Source: Sipunculus nudus
Taxonomy: Eukaryota > Annelida > Sipuncula > Golfingiida > Sipunculidae
Length of the DNA stretch: 64,000 nucleotides
Direction: 5' to 3'
Assembly: GCA_026874595.1 (NCBI GenBank)
Contig: CM049306.1
Coordinates: 41,852,019-41,916,018, forward strand
Shown one piece after another: positions 10,835 to 22,636 of this stretch. The notes under the pieces are model-generated. The model worked only from the letters and a program-made list of their open reading frames with translations. It was not told the origin of the DNA and searched no databases. Every line of letters starts with the position of its first letter. Position 1 is the stretch's first letter. The position numbers and the translations under genes are program-made.

Positions 10835-13041
10835 CTTGATTATTTTCTTGTATGCGAGAGGGATTTGGTGATTATTCGAAAAAAAGGCGAACAGTATATA
10901 AAAAAAAATTGTTATTTTGACTTTTAGATATCCTTCATTCATATAAAAAAAGGTTGCTGGATCTCATTTAGTGGAATGATGAAAATGTATTAAGCATACA
11001 AGCGGTCTACTACCATTATTATTATAATGATCAGCAAAATGGTAGTTTTGCCTGGCAGGATCCTGTCCAAGTCTATAGACACATTTTGCTCTTGGCGAAG
11101 GCTTTTTTATTTGACACATTTACTTTGGTTTTCATAAAATTTAATCCGTTCCAAACTAATTATGTCTTATTCCAATGTATTCACTGAAACGCCAAGCTTA
11201 ATAGTTGAATAAGATTTACTGCAGAAAAAAAAGTGGAAAACTGACAAGGAAACTGTCATCAAATTGAAATGGCAAACAGGATGAAAAATGTATGCAGTAA
11301 ATGTATAAAGTATTTGACAATGACCGCTGACGTCACTGAGAAGTGTTATCTACCGACTCGTTGGGAAACACAAGTAAAAAGGAAAGAAAAGTCAAATCTT
11401 CATTGATATCCTGACAAGTCAATGGCCATTCAAATTCAAATCAAGAGGGAATAGTTGGAAACATCATTCATCCTTCACGGTAATAAAACATAAAAGAAGT
11501 CAGAAATAGACAATCCTCAGACAATATAATCGAAGTGTTTATAACCACTGCTTTCATAAGATAAATCATTGTTTGGGTATTTTAATATAACGAAAATGCC
11601 AAGGTATCATGTTCTTTGCCTGTATTGTTACAGTTTGTGTTTGGTCTTATAGATCACGCACAATATATTGTAATGTTCATTGATAGCGGATTACGGAGGC
11701 TTCCCATATCATCATCTGAATCAAACATCATTTGTGCTCTTTTCTTATTTTCTGTAATGCCATACCTTAATTACTATGAAATCGTGTGACTGCATGTAAT
11801 AATATAAGACTTCTCTATTCTGTCATTGCAAATGCAGTTTTTTCTATATGGGCTTTGAAATTAAAATGAGAGACAAGGAAATAGGATGACAAAAATAAGA
11901 GGAAACAAAAATTGTATGGATTGTTATTTATCATTGGCAAAAACACTCCGCATTCAAAGGAGAGTTGTCGTAAAAGTCTAAAGCGCTTGCAATGAGAGTA
12001 CAAATGGAATGTGTAGATTGATATAAGCTTTTGAAGTTGAAATACATCTCATAACCCGTCAGGAGACCTTACAACCTTTCAGATTTTTGCGGTAAAATGT
12101 TTTGGCACACTTTCTAAAATGACTTTCCTTTGAATTTGATGAAGGAAAGCGAAGATAAACCGAATTCAAATGTGGTCCTGATGGTAGTCGCCTCGCACAC
12201 ATCCCGTTCTTCCCTAATGAAGCACTTTCATCAATCAAACACACCGTGAGGTACCTTCACGAAAAATTACCATTTAAAATGTCAGGGAGAGACCTTTGTT
12301 AAATCGTGGGCGAAGATACCTGGATACTGAAGATTATTATGGACACTTCAAAGACATAGATACATGGCTTGCTCCATTATGTAATCAGAACAGGAAGACG
12401 GCCAGGAGGAGCCTGACACCAATAGCCGCCGTGTGGCATTCTGAGTCGCCATGACTACAAATATTCATTCAAAACAACAAAAACCTCATTCAAGACTGAG
12501 CACTTTATTCTGGTTGTCGTTTAAAAAAGCTCTTTTTTTAATCTTCCAGAACATTCCACTAAAATTCTTGGCATTTGACTAAACTTCAGCAATTACATAA
12601 ATTCTTTTGCAGATAAAACAAGTGAATAGCTGGCTTTAAAGAAAATCCTGTATGACATGTTGAAAAACTCTGAGGGTCTATATTGCTAAAATGTTGTTAT
12701 GGTCAATTTTAAATTAATGAATAGGTGATACATCAGAAGAAAAAAAATTACCACGATACCGTCATTAAAAGAATCCTTCGCCATAAATTCCTTGGTACAT
12801 CGATATTGATACTGGTGTATCACCAAACTAAAAATGGTATTTTTTTATGTAAATCCTCTCAATACTTAATTTTTAAAACAAGATGCAAATTTTGTTCGTT
12901 TCTTAAAAAAAAACTGAAAGTTTTAAGGTCTTTAAAGTTAGATCTAAATGACTCTCTTTTGCATATTGTGGAAAAGGGCGTTTGCGTGTATTAAATTAAC
13001 ACCTTTTCTTCATCCCGTTGTACCTAAAGATGCCTCAACTG
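10834..13041. other. No feature recognised
   Basis: AT-rich sequence. Minus-strand frames at 11815-12003 and 12059-12244 and the plus-strand frame at 12725-12994 resemble no family and lack convincing splice context. Confidence 0.5.
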
Positions 13042-13096
13042 CCCCCCCCCCCCCCTTCTCTCTCTCTATCTCTCTCTCTCTCTCTCTCTCAAACGA

Positions 13097-13120
<24 letters not shown>
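13042..13120. repeat. Compound poly-C / (CT)n / (TA)n microsatellite
   Basis: Poly-C at 13042-13055, (CT)n with one TA interruption at 13056-13090, then (TA)n from 13097 to 13120. Confidence 0.97.
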
Positions 13121-13127
<7 letters not shown>

Positions 13128-13153
13128 ATATATTGCTATATCGTGTGTACTAG

Positions 13154-13639
13154 TTGAATATTTTTATTTTAAGAGAGATCGATGGCAAGACGCTGAAAAG
13201 TCGGGTCACCTCATGGCTGAATAGAAATTGCTGTGAAGATTGCTATATTGCTATTTGTTTCAACAGTTCTCACAGAAAGCCACATGTGACGGAGGTGGCG
13301 GTGCAGTGGGGCCCGTTAATTGTGACAGATACCCAACCGTGGAAGGCCGCCGTCTCCATTTGGCCCAAGCATTTGTTAGCCAGCGCCAGTGTCGATATAT
13401 CTGAGAGCCGTTTAGTACGGGATGCAAAGCCGGCCTCGGTTTTATCTATAAAACATGTCATAATCCATCTGAAGAAAGGCACACTTCAAATTTGTTTTTC
13501 TCTAATAGCTAGAAAAAAACTTCGAAGAAGCTGCCAAAAGGAATTTCGGATTTTTAAATGTTGTTTCCTTTTGTGCGCAGATGAAAGGCGCCACTTTCTG
13601 CCGAGCGTCCCTGATGATTACAATAATACGTCCATATGA
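13154..13639 (+). other. Base-balanced block, exon or conserved element candidate
   Basis: Sequence composition is noticeably less AT-rich here, and the plus strand stays open for 161 codons from an ATG-less start region while the minus strand is open for 70 codons over 13270-13482. Neither translation shows a family I recognise; both contain mixed hydrophobic and polar residues without low complexity. Being open on both strands is typical of GC-balanced non-coding conserved sequence as well as of exons, so I do not call a gene. Confidence 0.25.
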
Positions 13640-15010
13640 TAAACTCCGTCTTATGAACACCCCTTTTACAAGACAACCTTTCTATCAAGACTACTTTTTC
13701 ATAACCTTCGCGATTAATTTACCTATCAGGATGTCTACCACGACCACCGCGCGAACATGACTCGTTTAACTAGATCAGGCAGCTCACAGGAACAGTTTAA
13801 TTGGCTGCCATTTTGATTTGGTCATTGAATTATGGCCGTGATAACAAGGACCGCTACAGGCGTTTAATACATATGGAAAATAACCGTATGTTCCTAGTCA
13901 AAACTTGGCGTACATATAAAAAAGTCAGTTTGTACCCACTTCTTAGCTTTCACGTTATATATAATAATTATTATGATATTCAACATGAAGGTATTGAGTG
14001 CCCTCTGACATTAAAAGGTAAAATTGTAAAACAAAATCCCTTTGAAATCGTATCAGTGCTATCTCTATTGTGCTATACGTTCGACATTAACGTTGTTTTC
14101 ATTTAAATAAAAATAATTGATTACGATGCAGCAACTGCTAAATTGTTTCTGTATCACACTGACTTTGGTAGGTCGTGATTACAATCCGTCATTTTTGTGA
14201 ACATTTGATTTTATCGACCAGTCAATAATCCGAAAACATCGAATCTGCATTTTTGGCCGATTAATTCTTAACGACTAAGCCAGCTTTCGCAACTGAATAA
14301 CTACATAATTGTTCAACGTGAGATCGCAGACAATGCAATACACACGAAAACCATAAAATTTTATTAATCAGAACAGTGAGGGCCGGTGATCGTGCGTATA
14401 TAGCGGGTGGGATTAAAGGATATGTAGAATTATATACCACAAGGGCAGGTGTAACTGCTAAGAACGTAGAGAACGCAGAGGACAGTCATGCTCTTAACTA
14501 GCGGACTTTAATCAGGGACGTGGGTGGTATGTTTATATGAGGAAGATAACAGGCTTTGTAAATTGTACTCTTTTTACCCCCAGGGAAAAAAACAGGTATT
14601 TTGCTTTAATGTGACGCGTTGCCTCCTGGGATATGTTTTTTTAATGAAAATCTATCAGGAATAAATTAGAATGACGAACCCTGCTATAGTTTGAGCACAG
14701 GAACAACGAAGGGAACAGTCATTGATACTGAGGTAAACTACACAAACACAGGGAAACAATCAAGTAAAAGAGCGCAACGTGTTCGTGCGCGGTACCAACA
14801 AATATGAAGGCTTTGTATCTATCGTCACGTTAATTTACCTCGAGAGAGGGATCCCAGTAAATTTTTATGAGCAGACATCAAATCTCTTTACTTTTATCAA
14901 TCTTAACAAACAAATAAATACAACCCCCCCCCCCAATACGTTTATCAATATAAATTTTTTTCTATGCATTCTTTACAAATATATGTTTAAATTGAGAATA
15001 ATGTTAAATT

Positions 15011-15013
<3 letters not shown>
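13640..15013. other. No gene recognised
   Basis: AT-rich sequence with a poly-C run at 14924-14934. The frame at 13801-14106 has no recognisable motif. Confidence 0.5.

Positions 15014-15066
<53 letters not shown>
15014..15066. repeat. (TA)n microsatellite
   Basis: About 26 uninterrupted TA units. Confidence 0.97.
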
Positions 15067-15070
<4 letters not shown>

Positions 15071-15261
15071 CAAGAGTTTTCTCACTTCCAGATGACACTA
15101 CCGATCTACATATCAAATTTCTGTAATTCCATTCAACCGTTGGAATATATCGTTAGAATATTTCATTATTAACCACGAAGACGCACGCACGATTAGCCGA
15201 AAAAATACCTGCATGTCACTTTCGGGGACATCGGTGGCGGAAACAGGATCTAAGAAAGCTC

Positions 15262-15280
15262 GGGGGGGGGGGGGGGGGGG
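15262..15280. repeat. Poly-G tract
   Basis: Nineteen consecutive G residues. Long G/C homopolymers recur throughout the window. Confidence 0.97.
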
Positions 15281-16009
15281 TTAACATGCTGTCATAGGTA
15301 AAAGTAGTTTATACATAAGTCTCGCAAGCAGTATTAGGCGGAAACCGTGCCAGACGCAAATCCGGAGCTAGTTATCGGTATTTAGCATATATTATTCTAT
15401 TTCCTAGATTTTGTAGGTCAAAAAGAGCCCTGCAGATTATTCAGGCTATTCCTGTGTCTAATTGCCCGTCTTCCATTACGAAGTATCTAACCCATGCATC
15501 CACCTACGTATCCGGATTATTATTTACAGAACGGAAACCTTACTTATTAGACATCAAAGGTGGTTAAAATAATCTGTACAAAACAATAAAAGGATAGGAT
15601 GATGAAATTACCAGATCGACGAAAAAACCCAATTAAGCTCATTTTTAAGCTCAGCTTCTTTTCCTTTTTATAATGAGTAGTAAAATGAATGAAGCTCTGT
15701 CTTCCACATTGAAATGATTAAATATCCTTAATTTTTATAAAGAATGTTGCAGTTTACCAAATTCAGGAGTCCATCATCTTTAATCTACTGTTTAACGGAA
15801 ATGTCATCAAATCATATTGCAACAAAGACTATTATCATGAGCAAATGTTTGCATTAGTATAAGAAAATTGTGAAGACAAACATTTCTAGAAGACAAGGAG
15901 TCCGTAAATGATCGTTTCGTCACTAAGCCGACTTCATCTCCAGTCAAGTTCATTGAACGTAACTCTCCCCGGCATTCCTGACGTTACTACAGGAGGACGC
16001 CCGTGGCAC
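15281..16009. other. No feature recognised
   Basis: AT-rich sequence without repeats or exon-like frames. Confidence 0.5.
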
Positions 16010-16573
16010 CGGTGTAAAGTCTTCAGGTTACCCCCCTTTCAAGTTACCCCCGCAAGTATAGTCTGAGTTTCAGGTTAATCCCGCACTGTTCAGATAACCC
16101 CCCGCTTAAGGTGCCCTGGGGTGGGGGTATTCTGAAATCGGTATCGGGTTTCCTCCGAGGGTTACTTCAACGATTTCAGAATACCTCCTACGACTTCAGA
16201 TTACCCCTTCCAAACAGATATTTTTTATGTTATCTTAAATAATCTCTTGAAATTTCTACCCTCTGAATTTTCAAATTAGGTTGAATCTTCTTAAATTATG
16301 TTTGTATGTAATGTGTCATGCGCTTTGGTGAAGTGTATGCGTCAATATGAATTAAATTAACAATTTACTTCATATTTTGCGACAATTCAATTTTTCATAT
16401 TTTTATTCTTACCTTTAAAGCTTATGTCTATTTCAGTTGTTTAAAGCTAAAGAATTTATGATTAAGTTAAATCAGTAATCTGAACAGTGTAGGGATCATC
16501 TGAAATTATATTACAAGTTCAGACTTCTCCCGGGGGGTAACTCGAACTGGGGGTAACCTGAGTCTTTACACTG
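16010..16573. mobile_element. 564 bp hAT-like MITE with TTACCCC subterminal repeats
   Basis: The left end reads CGGTGTAAAGTCTTCAGG and the right end, reverse-complemented, CAGTGTAAAGACTCAGG, both followed by TTACCCCC, and the match continues with gaps for about 55 bp. Inside the left arm the motif TTACCCC or close variants (ATAACCCC, ATTACCCC, GAATACCTCC, usually after TTCAG) recurs about eight times, a layout typical of transposase subterminal binding sites. The interior (16210-16490) is AT-rich with no coding frame. CAGTGTAAAG-type ends fit hAT elements; the expected 8 bp target duplication is not visible. A diverged relative is at 62547-63057. Confidence 0.7.
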
Positions 16574-17479
16574 GGAAACTGATTCAAAACGGCGATGCAT
16601 GGGGCAGTAGTCACAATGAAGCAGCTTGCCGGCTTTATTCACTATACTCATCAATCTGATCTAAATCCTCAGGTGAACTACATGCCCAGAAGTCTTCCCC
16701 TTGCCGGGAGATAATTAAAACCTCAATGGACTATCAGTTGATCAATATCTTGCGTTTTTGTGTCAAACCTTGGCAGCTCTCAAGGTTCGTGTGACAATCT
16801 TTACGAGTTAACACATATTATAGTTTTGCTGGCCTTTAACGCATGAAAAGCTCGCTTTCCGTATTTTATTGGCACTTTTCAATCAGTCGGGTCGATTGAA
16901 ATGCAGTTAAAATTCGGATACAATTTTGGTTTGTGATTGATATAAGATGTCCTTCGTAAACTCAGGGTAATTAGCACGTCAGACTTCAAAGTTTCTCATT
17001 TTCTTAGTTTCAAAGATTCACATCTAATTGGTTGATAGATCATTTATTTATTACCAATATAATACAGAACGTTGATCATATAGCCATCAATTATCAAATA
17101 CTTCAGCGTTAATATTCCACTGATTTCTTATAAAAGCGAACGACATCTGTCCTTAATTACCGAGAAGGTCCATTTAGGAATTTCAATTAAGATAAATAAG
17201 CAGTCACAACCTTTAATGTAATTTTTTGTTGGTATTAACTGATGGAATATTTAAATCATTCGCAATACTGAGATGTTGCATCTAGCTTTTTCTGAAAAAT
17301 GCTTCTAGAATTTGCACTCCATCTGTGCCGTACACTTTTGTCTTGAAGCAGAAGAAAATTCCATCTAGATGATCTATTTAAATCGAGAACACCTGAATAG
17401 AATTTGCCTTATACAAACAAACAATAAAAACCGCTGATTTTTGAGAGACAATAAATAATAATAAACTTACAGGTGCGTC
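16574..17479. other. No feature recognised
   Basis: AT-rich sequence; no open frame over 60 codons and no repeats noted. Confidence 0.5.
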
Positions 17480-19449
17480 CATTCATGGCTGTCACGCAGG
17501 GCCCTTTAAATGATTGTCCAGCGCACAAAAGCCGAAAGGAACTGAGCCTGGCAGGGTGACTTGTTTGTCGCTTGTTTCAAGATGCTGACAGTGGTTGTAA
17601 GTATCGGCTGGCAGGACCTGCATGGCTGTCAGGTCGGCGAGGGGATTCCTTGAGAAGCCTCTTAGACTCTCTCTGTTTCAGTTCTGAGAAGGCACTGTTA
17701 CTGGTAGCAGCGTGGCCGTGTCCAACACGTCACCAGCGCCACCCCACGCCTGTTGATAAGTGGTGTTAACAGATGGAAAGTCCGCACATGATGAGCATAT
17801 CCCAGTCCTGCCTTTCCAATTTATCGCCAAAAATAGCCGCGACAACTGTTGCCTGTATACTGGAAGATTTTAGCTTGTTCAGATGATACTCTGTGCTTAA
17901 ATCTATACGTGTTTAACTTTCTTGAAGAAATCATTAAGGGAGAGATGACCATGGCAGTCCGCACACCAGGTGAAAGACGCCCACCCACCACTGTCAGTGG
18001 TAAAGTCAAAATTAGTCAGGATTCCCTCAGATCAATTTAACATCACTTTCCGTGTTTCTTTATCACACGCTGTCCCCAAAGTCGGTAAGACTTACAGAAA
18101 CAATCAGCGCTGGTATATGGACGAGCGTTTTGGTATCCGCGACTACCGCCGAGGTCCTACAATCAGCCTCCTGTCAGCTCCGTCTATCTTTGTCCAATTA
18201 TCAAAGTCTCAGGTTTAGAATGACAGCCTGACTCAGGGAGCGCCTGGCTTGGGGTTACTCAGTTAAATCACTAACGGCCGTAGTGGCTACCTCTCTTACA
18301 AAGTCATACTTAAGTCACTCAAGCTTCATAAGCGTGATTTGACAGGCAATGCCAGTTCATGAATATTCAACACTGTGCCCCTGTGTTTCAGAAGTGACTA
18401 TTAATTCGTCCTTGTCACGGGGGCGGTTCGACCAGTATTAGATATATGCCTTATATTAACCACGTGACCACCGTGGTTGCCAATCTGTCTTTGATTTCTC
18501 CTTATACTTGATATCTGAAAGGTACTTGTTTATGAGAGGCGTTATCATTAGATCATATAACATGACGTCTTTGTACATCAGTTTTAGGTCACATACTTGG
18601 CGTATACCTGAATAAATGCGCCCTCGACACATACAACGAAACTGAAGTTAAGGCCTGCTCCTAAAGTTTAATATTACCCATTCCTTCATGCTGTAAGCGC
18701 TGTATAAACGACTGAGAAAGGCCATGGTTGCTTCAGCTGATACAGACATACAGTCAAAAACGCCTTCCTTAGTTTTATTAAACAGGACATGCTACATATT
18801 CATATCCTGAACAGTAACGTAGCCAATCAAATTTCAAGTGTTGCCATAGGAAACTGACCGCCGCTTGACCACTGTAAATGACAAACTTGATAAACTGGTT
18901 GCCATCTGAGACTGGGCCTTGAGGGGAATCGGGCGCTATTGAAGGCTGATCATCCGTCAACTTTTGTCAATACGACGCCGGTGACGATAATCTTGTCGAA
19001 GCCGGGTTTGTCACGGAAAACCTAAATAATTCCGTCATCCGATCCTTCCCATATGGCCAACCCGATCGATATTATCCCCTCATATTACTCCTAATAGCCT
19101 GGTGGCACTCTCCATAGTTAATAGATTACTGGTTATAGCACAGTGCTACAATCAACATGGGGTTTTGTCTTGATGTCGCGACGCTTTTCCGATAGTCGCC
19201 CAATCAGATATTAAATACCAAGTACAGACTGTATCCGACAGTATTCTTGAAATCTGATACTTCCTTAGCATGGAAACCGAATATTAATGAATGGACATCT
19301 CATATGGATGCTTTTATACAGGATCCCTAAATCTAGCCTTAACTGCTTCCAATCATAATATTTGAGTGGCAGACACCATGTCAAGTACTCATTAGGTTTT
19401 GATAATTTATCAACCACTATCCGCATCGGGATTTTGTCTAACATGTCAA
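17480..19449. other. Base-balanced region, conserved non-coding candidate
   Basis: Composition is more balanced than the flanks, especially 17480-18260 and 18780-19020. Several overlapping frames of 60-82 codons occur on both strands (17572-17769, 17821-18009, 17970-18218, 18778-18960), none with recognisable domains or good splice sites at both ends. Such islands in a gene-poor region could be conserved regulatory DNA or lone exons; the sequence alone does not decide. Confidence 0.25.
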
Positions 19450-19803
19450 GAATATATGTGTCGTCTTATTTCATAACCCATATAACGAGTCATTTCTCGG
19501 GTTGCGTACAAGTTGCCTGTCGTCTAGTAACCAGTGCGAGACATGCTTGTCTTAATGAGGTCAGAAAAAAAAACATACAGAGGGAATCACCAATATGCTG
19601 AGTTAAACGGAATTTTTCTCGCACATGGTAGGTTGTTAGAAAGTGTACTTAAACTGTCTTTTGATTTATGTCAAGGGACAGCATACCTGTAGGCCCTGAG
19701 GCGTTGTCAAAATTACAACAAAACATTCGCATCCTCAAAGAACCATACAGTGCGGTCCTCGTTCAAGGATGTAACGCCACTCCCACAGTCAGCTGGTCGC
19801 GGA
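19450..19803 (+). repeat. Dispersed repeat family, copy matching 29.9-30.3 kb
   Basis: Blocks align in order with 29905-30285: GTCATTTC, then TAACC.GTGCGAG.CATGCTTGT, then ACCAATNTGCT.GTTAAAC, AGGCGTTGTCA and GCGGTCCT. Divergence is considerable, with several indels. The 66-79 codon frames across it are not conserved between copies, so there is no sign of coding function. Confidence 0.75.
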
Positions 19804-20447
19804 ATCTGTAATATCAGTGGCTGAAATGGCGCCACTCAAAGTACAATAAAAACTTCAAAATTGTGTGTATGTGACCTGTTCCACCAACAAGAGAGTATGT
19901 TACTAGAGAAAGAGACCATGGCTCTGACTGGTGAGATTTGTCGTATTAGCAAAAGCGTTGGCGCTTCATTGTATGTTTAGACTCTGGCATGTACATAGGC
20001 AGGTATTATTCTTAATACAGTTTGTGTGATTGTGTTGATGGTCATCACTTTTTATTGAAAAGAGTTAAATGGGCACCTGCTGTCTGCTGAAGTGACCTTT
20101 CTGTAGGGAATTCCTTGAGCATGCTGAACGGGACTTCCGTCTTGTTTCAATTTTCTTTTAAAAATTGGTATCTATTAAGAGACCCGCATGGGTTGCGGAG
20201 CGCCACCGTGTGTCTGTGAAAGAGACTAACTGTACAGGCTGTTCATTTGATATGTCAAGGCGGGTTTCCAATAGTGCGTAATCCGTATCCGTGGTCCGCA
20301 TGCGTAGTCTAATGATGACAATCCAATACAAAACACATTAAACTGTTGCTGTTGTGGAATTTCAGTTATGAAAATGAAAATTAACTTAAGCATGAAACAA
20401 GCACCTAGCCACAATAGAAGAACAAATTGTAAGGTTTACAGATATAA
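19804..20447. other. No feature recognised
   Basis: Mixed composition, no exon-like frame or repeat recognised. Confidence 0.5.
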
Positions 20448-20456
20448 ACATTGGAC

Positions 20457-20828
20457 ATGGTGGAAGTAGATACGACCTATAACCAAGACAAACGTAAGAC
20501 AGTCGTACAACAAGTCACCGGTGATAGCTGGTGGTCGAGCACAGTCAAGCCAAAGAAAGTATACGCTCTTCGAGCAGCAACAGGTTGCTGTGGTCAAGAC
20601 CTCAGCCCTGTGCGCTCCTTAAGCATGTTCTCCGAGCCAACAGTCGCAACGCCTCACCAAGCCAAGGTGAGAGCGGCAAAGACCGCCACCGTCCATCCCG
20701 AGTCGGTGATCTTTCAGGAAAGCTACAGCATCCACAGACGCAAAGCCAGAAGCAACCTACATTCCCTCTACCGATCCAAGCAGCGGAGACCCAGCCATGC
20801 CATTCGAGAGCCGAACCCGATCTTGTGA
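20457..20828 (+). CDS. Candidate 123-codon single-exon ORF, unrecognised
   Basis: ATG at 20457 sits in GACATGG, a good initiation context, 10 bp after an in-frame stop; the frame ends at TGA 20826-20828. Third positions favour C and G, unlike the surrounding AT-rich DNA. The product would be strongly basic (many Arg and Lys, clustered RRKAR and KQRR), with a WW pair near residue 26 and no membrane segment or signal peptide. I recognise no family. A TTTACAG acceptor-like site lies about 20 bp upstream, so it could be a terminal exon. Overlapping frames in the same island weaken the call. Confidence 0.25.
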   Translation: MVEVDTTYNQDKRKTVVQQVTGDSWWSSTVKPKKVYALRAATGCCGQDLSPVRSLSMFSEPTVATPHQAKVRAAKTATVHPESVIFQESYSIHRRKARSNLHSLYRSKQRRPSHAIREPNPIL

Positions 20829-21786
20829 ACGACAGTGTTTCGAGACGCAATGCCTTTATACTTGCGGTTTCGGCCATTGGACCGTATAACCAGTTTCCCA
20901 GTTATGCAAGCAAAATTTTTCGTCATCAGCAAAGCCGAGCACAGTCGCAGAAGAAAAATATCGGACGTAAGGAAGTATTTAATCCTGCACAGAAACATCT
21001 CTGCTGTTGGTTTAGTAAAGATTACTCGTATTTAATCGAACTCTTCTTTGGTAGACCTTCGTTTATTTTACGTTGCATGGGGCTGGCAATATTATCGATA
21101 TATAGGTTTATGGCGATACGTCGATTCTCATATTGAGTATCGCGATACAGGGTAAGCCGCTGCCGTGCCGCTGCCGGATCTTTATAGACGTTTTGTAGGA
21201 AATGTTCAAGCTGGCCTGATATACCAAAGATCACAGGGCTGTCACGGGATATTAGCATGTCTGCTCCATGACTTATTGGTATACGATGAATATTTTCATA
21301 CAAGGAAAAGAAAGATGTGCTGAATACTAACATAATAATTAATAACTCACTAATATCCTCTCTTCACATTGTATGATAACTGTAAGAAGTTTTAGCGTCG
21401 AGTTAACAGTATGATTGTGTAAGAACGGCAGCCTTGATATGTGGTACATGAATGTAATCGTGCAAACAATCTGTCCCTCTCCTTGCTAAACCTCAGTTCT
21501 CTATTCTCTGATTGACAAGTTGTTTGCACGTGTTAGGCCTACAGAAAACCTCGATTCTAATGGGTTTCTTTTCTTTGGGAACTGTCAACAGCAAGAAGGT
21601 ACTTTACAAAGTATATATTTTATTAAGTATTCATATATTAAGTTTATATTGCCAAATATCGTGGTTGAAAAAAATGATTTGCATAAAAATATGTGTCATT
21701 ATAATTAAAGTATCATTATAATATTAATCATATATATATTAATATATGTAATAGAAAAACACGATTGTTCCTTTAGTTTGCTATAA
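20829..21786. other. No gene recognised; 12 bp palindrome at 21137
   Basis: GTATCGCGATAC at 21137-21148 is a perfect palindrome, preceded by GGCGATACGTCG at about 21111, suggesting a small inverted structure. The 201-codon plus-strand frame starting at 20531 is Ser/Gln-rich, overlaps the better candidate in another frame, and runs on through AT-rich DNA, so I treat it as spurious. Confidence 0.4.
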
Positions 21787-22064
21787 ATTGTGTAACAGGT
21801 GCCCTTTTATTGTGTGCAGCGGTCTCACAGATGATTGTTTTGTTGTGCACACGGATGTTCCATGTGTTGTTGGCGTTTGGTTCGTGTAGCACACGTAGCT
21901 CATCGCCGTGCCAGCGTCGCCTGGCCGGGCCGGGTTGGCCCACGTGTAAACCCTGACACGGCGTTCTCTGTTCTAGTATGTTCTTTGAGCGTGTGTACTC
22001 TGTATTATGTTAGATTCTTTAGACTGTTCGAGAAGTGGAAAATTCTCGGCTTGGGGCAAAAAGT

Positions 22065-22072
22065 TATAAATA
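22065..22072 (+). promoter_or_regulatory. LTR 1 TATA box
   Basis: TATAAATA followed by GGGGC, in the same relative place as TATATAAA-GGGGCC at 26537 in the second LTR. Conservation between copies supports it as the U3 promoter core. Confidence 0.7.
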
Positions 22073-22469
22073 GGGGCTGTGTTTTAGAGCTGAGAGAGAG
22101 ATGAGAGAATATTCCAGCGGACACAGAAGCGTGTTAAATTAGTCAGTGTATGGGACCTATCCGATTATCCAGTATTTTCAGGGATTCTACTATAATAACA
22201 CTTTACAATTTAGTGCTGCCTGTCTCATGTTTACTTTCTGGATTGTTATAAGAGCTTTACATTTGACTGTTATTCTCCGAGAGAATTTGTGTGAACTTTT
22301 CATCCGGCTTATACATTTTAAAGGACTTATCGCTGTGACAGTGGTGGTATCCTGGTACTGTGCACTTTGTTTATTTTACTGTGTGATTGTATTGATTTGT
22401 TGTTATACTGCTGTTATACTGTGTGATTGTATTGATTTGGTGTATTGTAATGTTAGGGTTGTTAAGGAG

Positions 22470-22475
22470 AATAAA
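22470..22475 (+). terminator. LTR 1 polyadenylation signal
   Basis: AATAAA about 400 bp after the TATA box and about 160 bp before the LTR end, which fits the R/U5 boundary. In the second LTR the same site has decayed to AATGAA. Confidence 0.55.
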
Positions 22476-22636
22476 TTACAGTTATTTGTTAACAAAAAAC
22501 CACTGACTTCTTTATTCATTCCCCCAGATATTTCACGCTGCCTAGTGTTACAGAATCTTATTTTTTTTATCTCCATTATAAAATTTATGTTCATCATGCA
22601 TACGTGATCTGTTGATATTATGTTCCGTAACAATTG

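Larger units (their letters stand above)
21791..22632 (+). mobile_element. Solo LTR 1 of an LTR retrotransposon, 842 bp
   Basis: The unit starts TGTAACAGGTGCCC and ends CCGTAACA, and is flanked by the 4 bp duplication ATTG at 21787-21790 and 22633-22636. It aligns along its length with 26253-27086, including GACTGTTCGAGAAGTGGAAA, a TATA box, a polyadenylation signal and TTATTTGTTAACAAAAAACC. No primer-binding site, polypurine tract or gag-pol frames adjoin it, so it is a solo LTR left by recombination. A 4 bp duplication is compatible with Gypsy or BEL/Pao groups; the group cannot be fixed from the LTR alone. Frames of 89 and 153 codons inside it are by-products. Confidence 0.88.

Noticed and set aside
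10443-10942. Several 60-98 codon frames rich in Tyr-Ile repeats
   Set aside because: They are translations of (TA)n microsatellites in different frames and strands.
20531-21136. 201-codon plus-strand frame
   Set aside because: Ser/Gln-rich, overlaps a frame with better codon use, has a late unsupported start and continues into AT-rich DNA.
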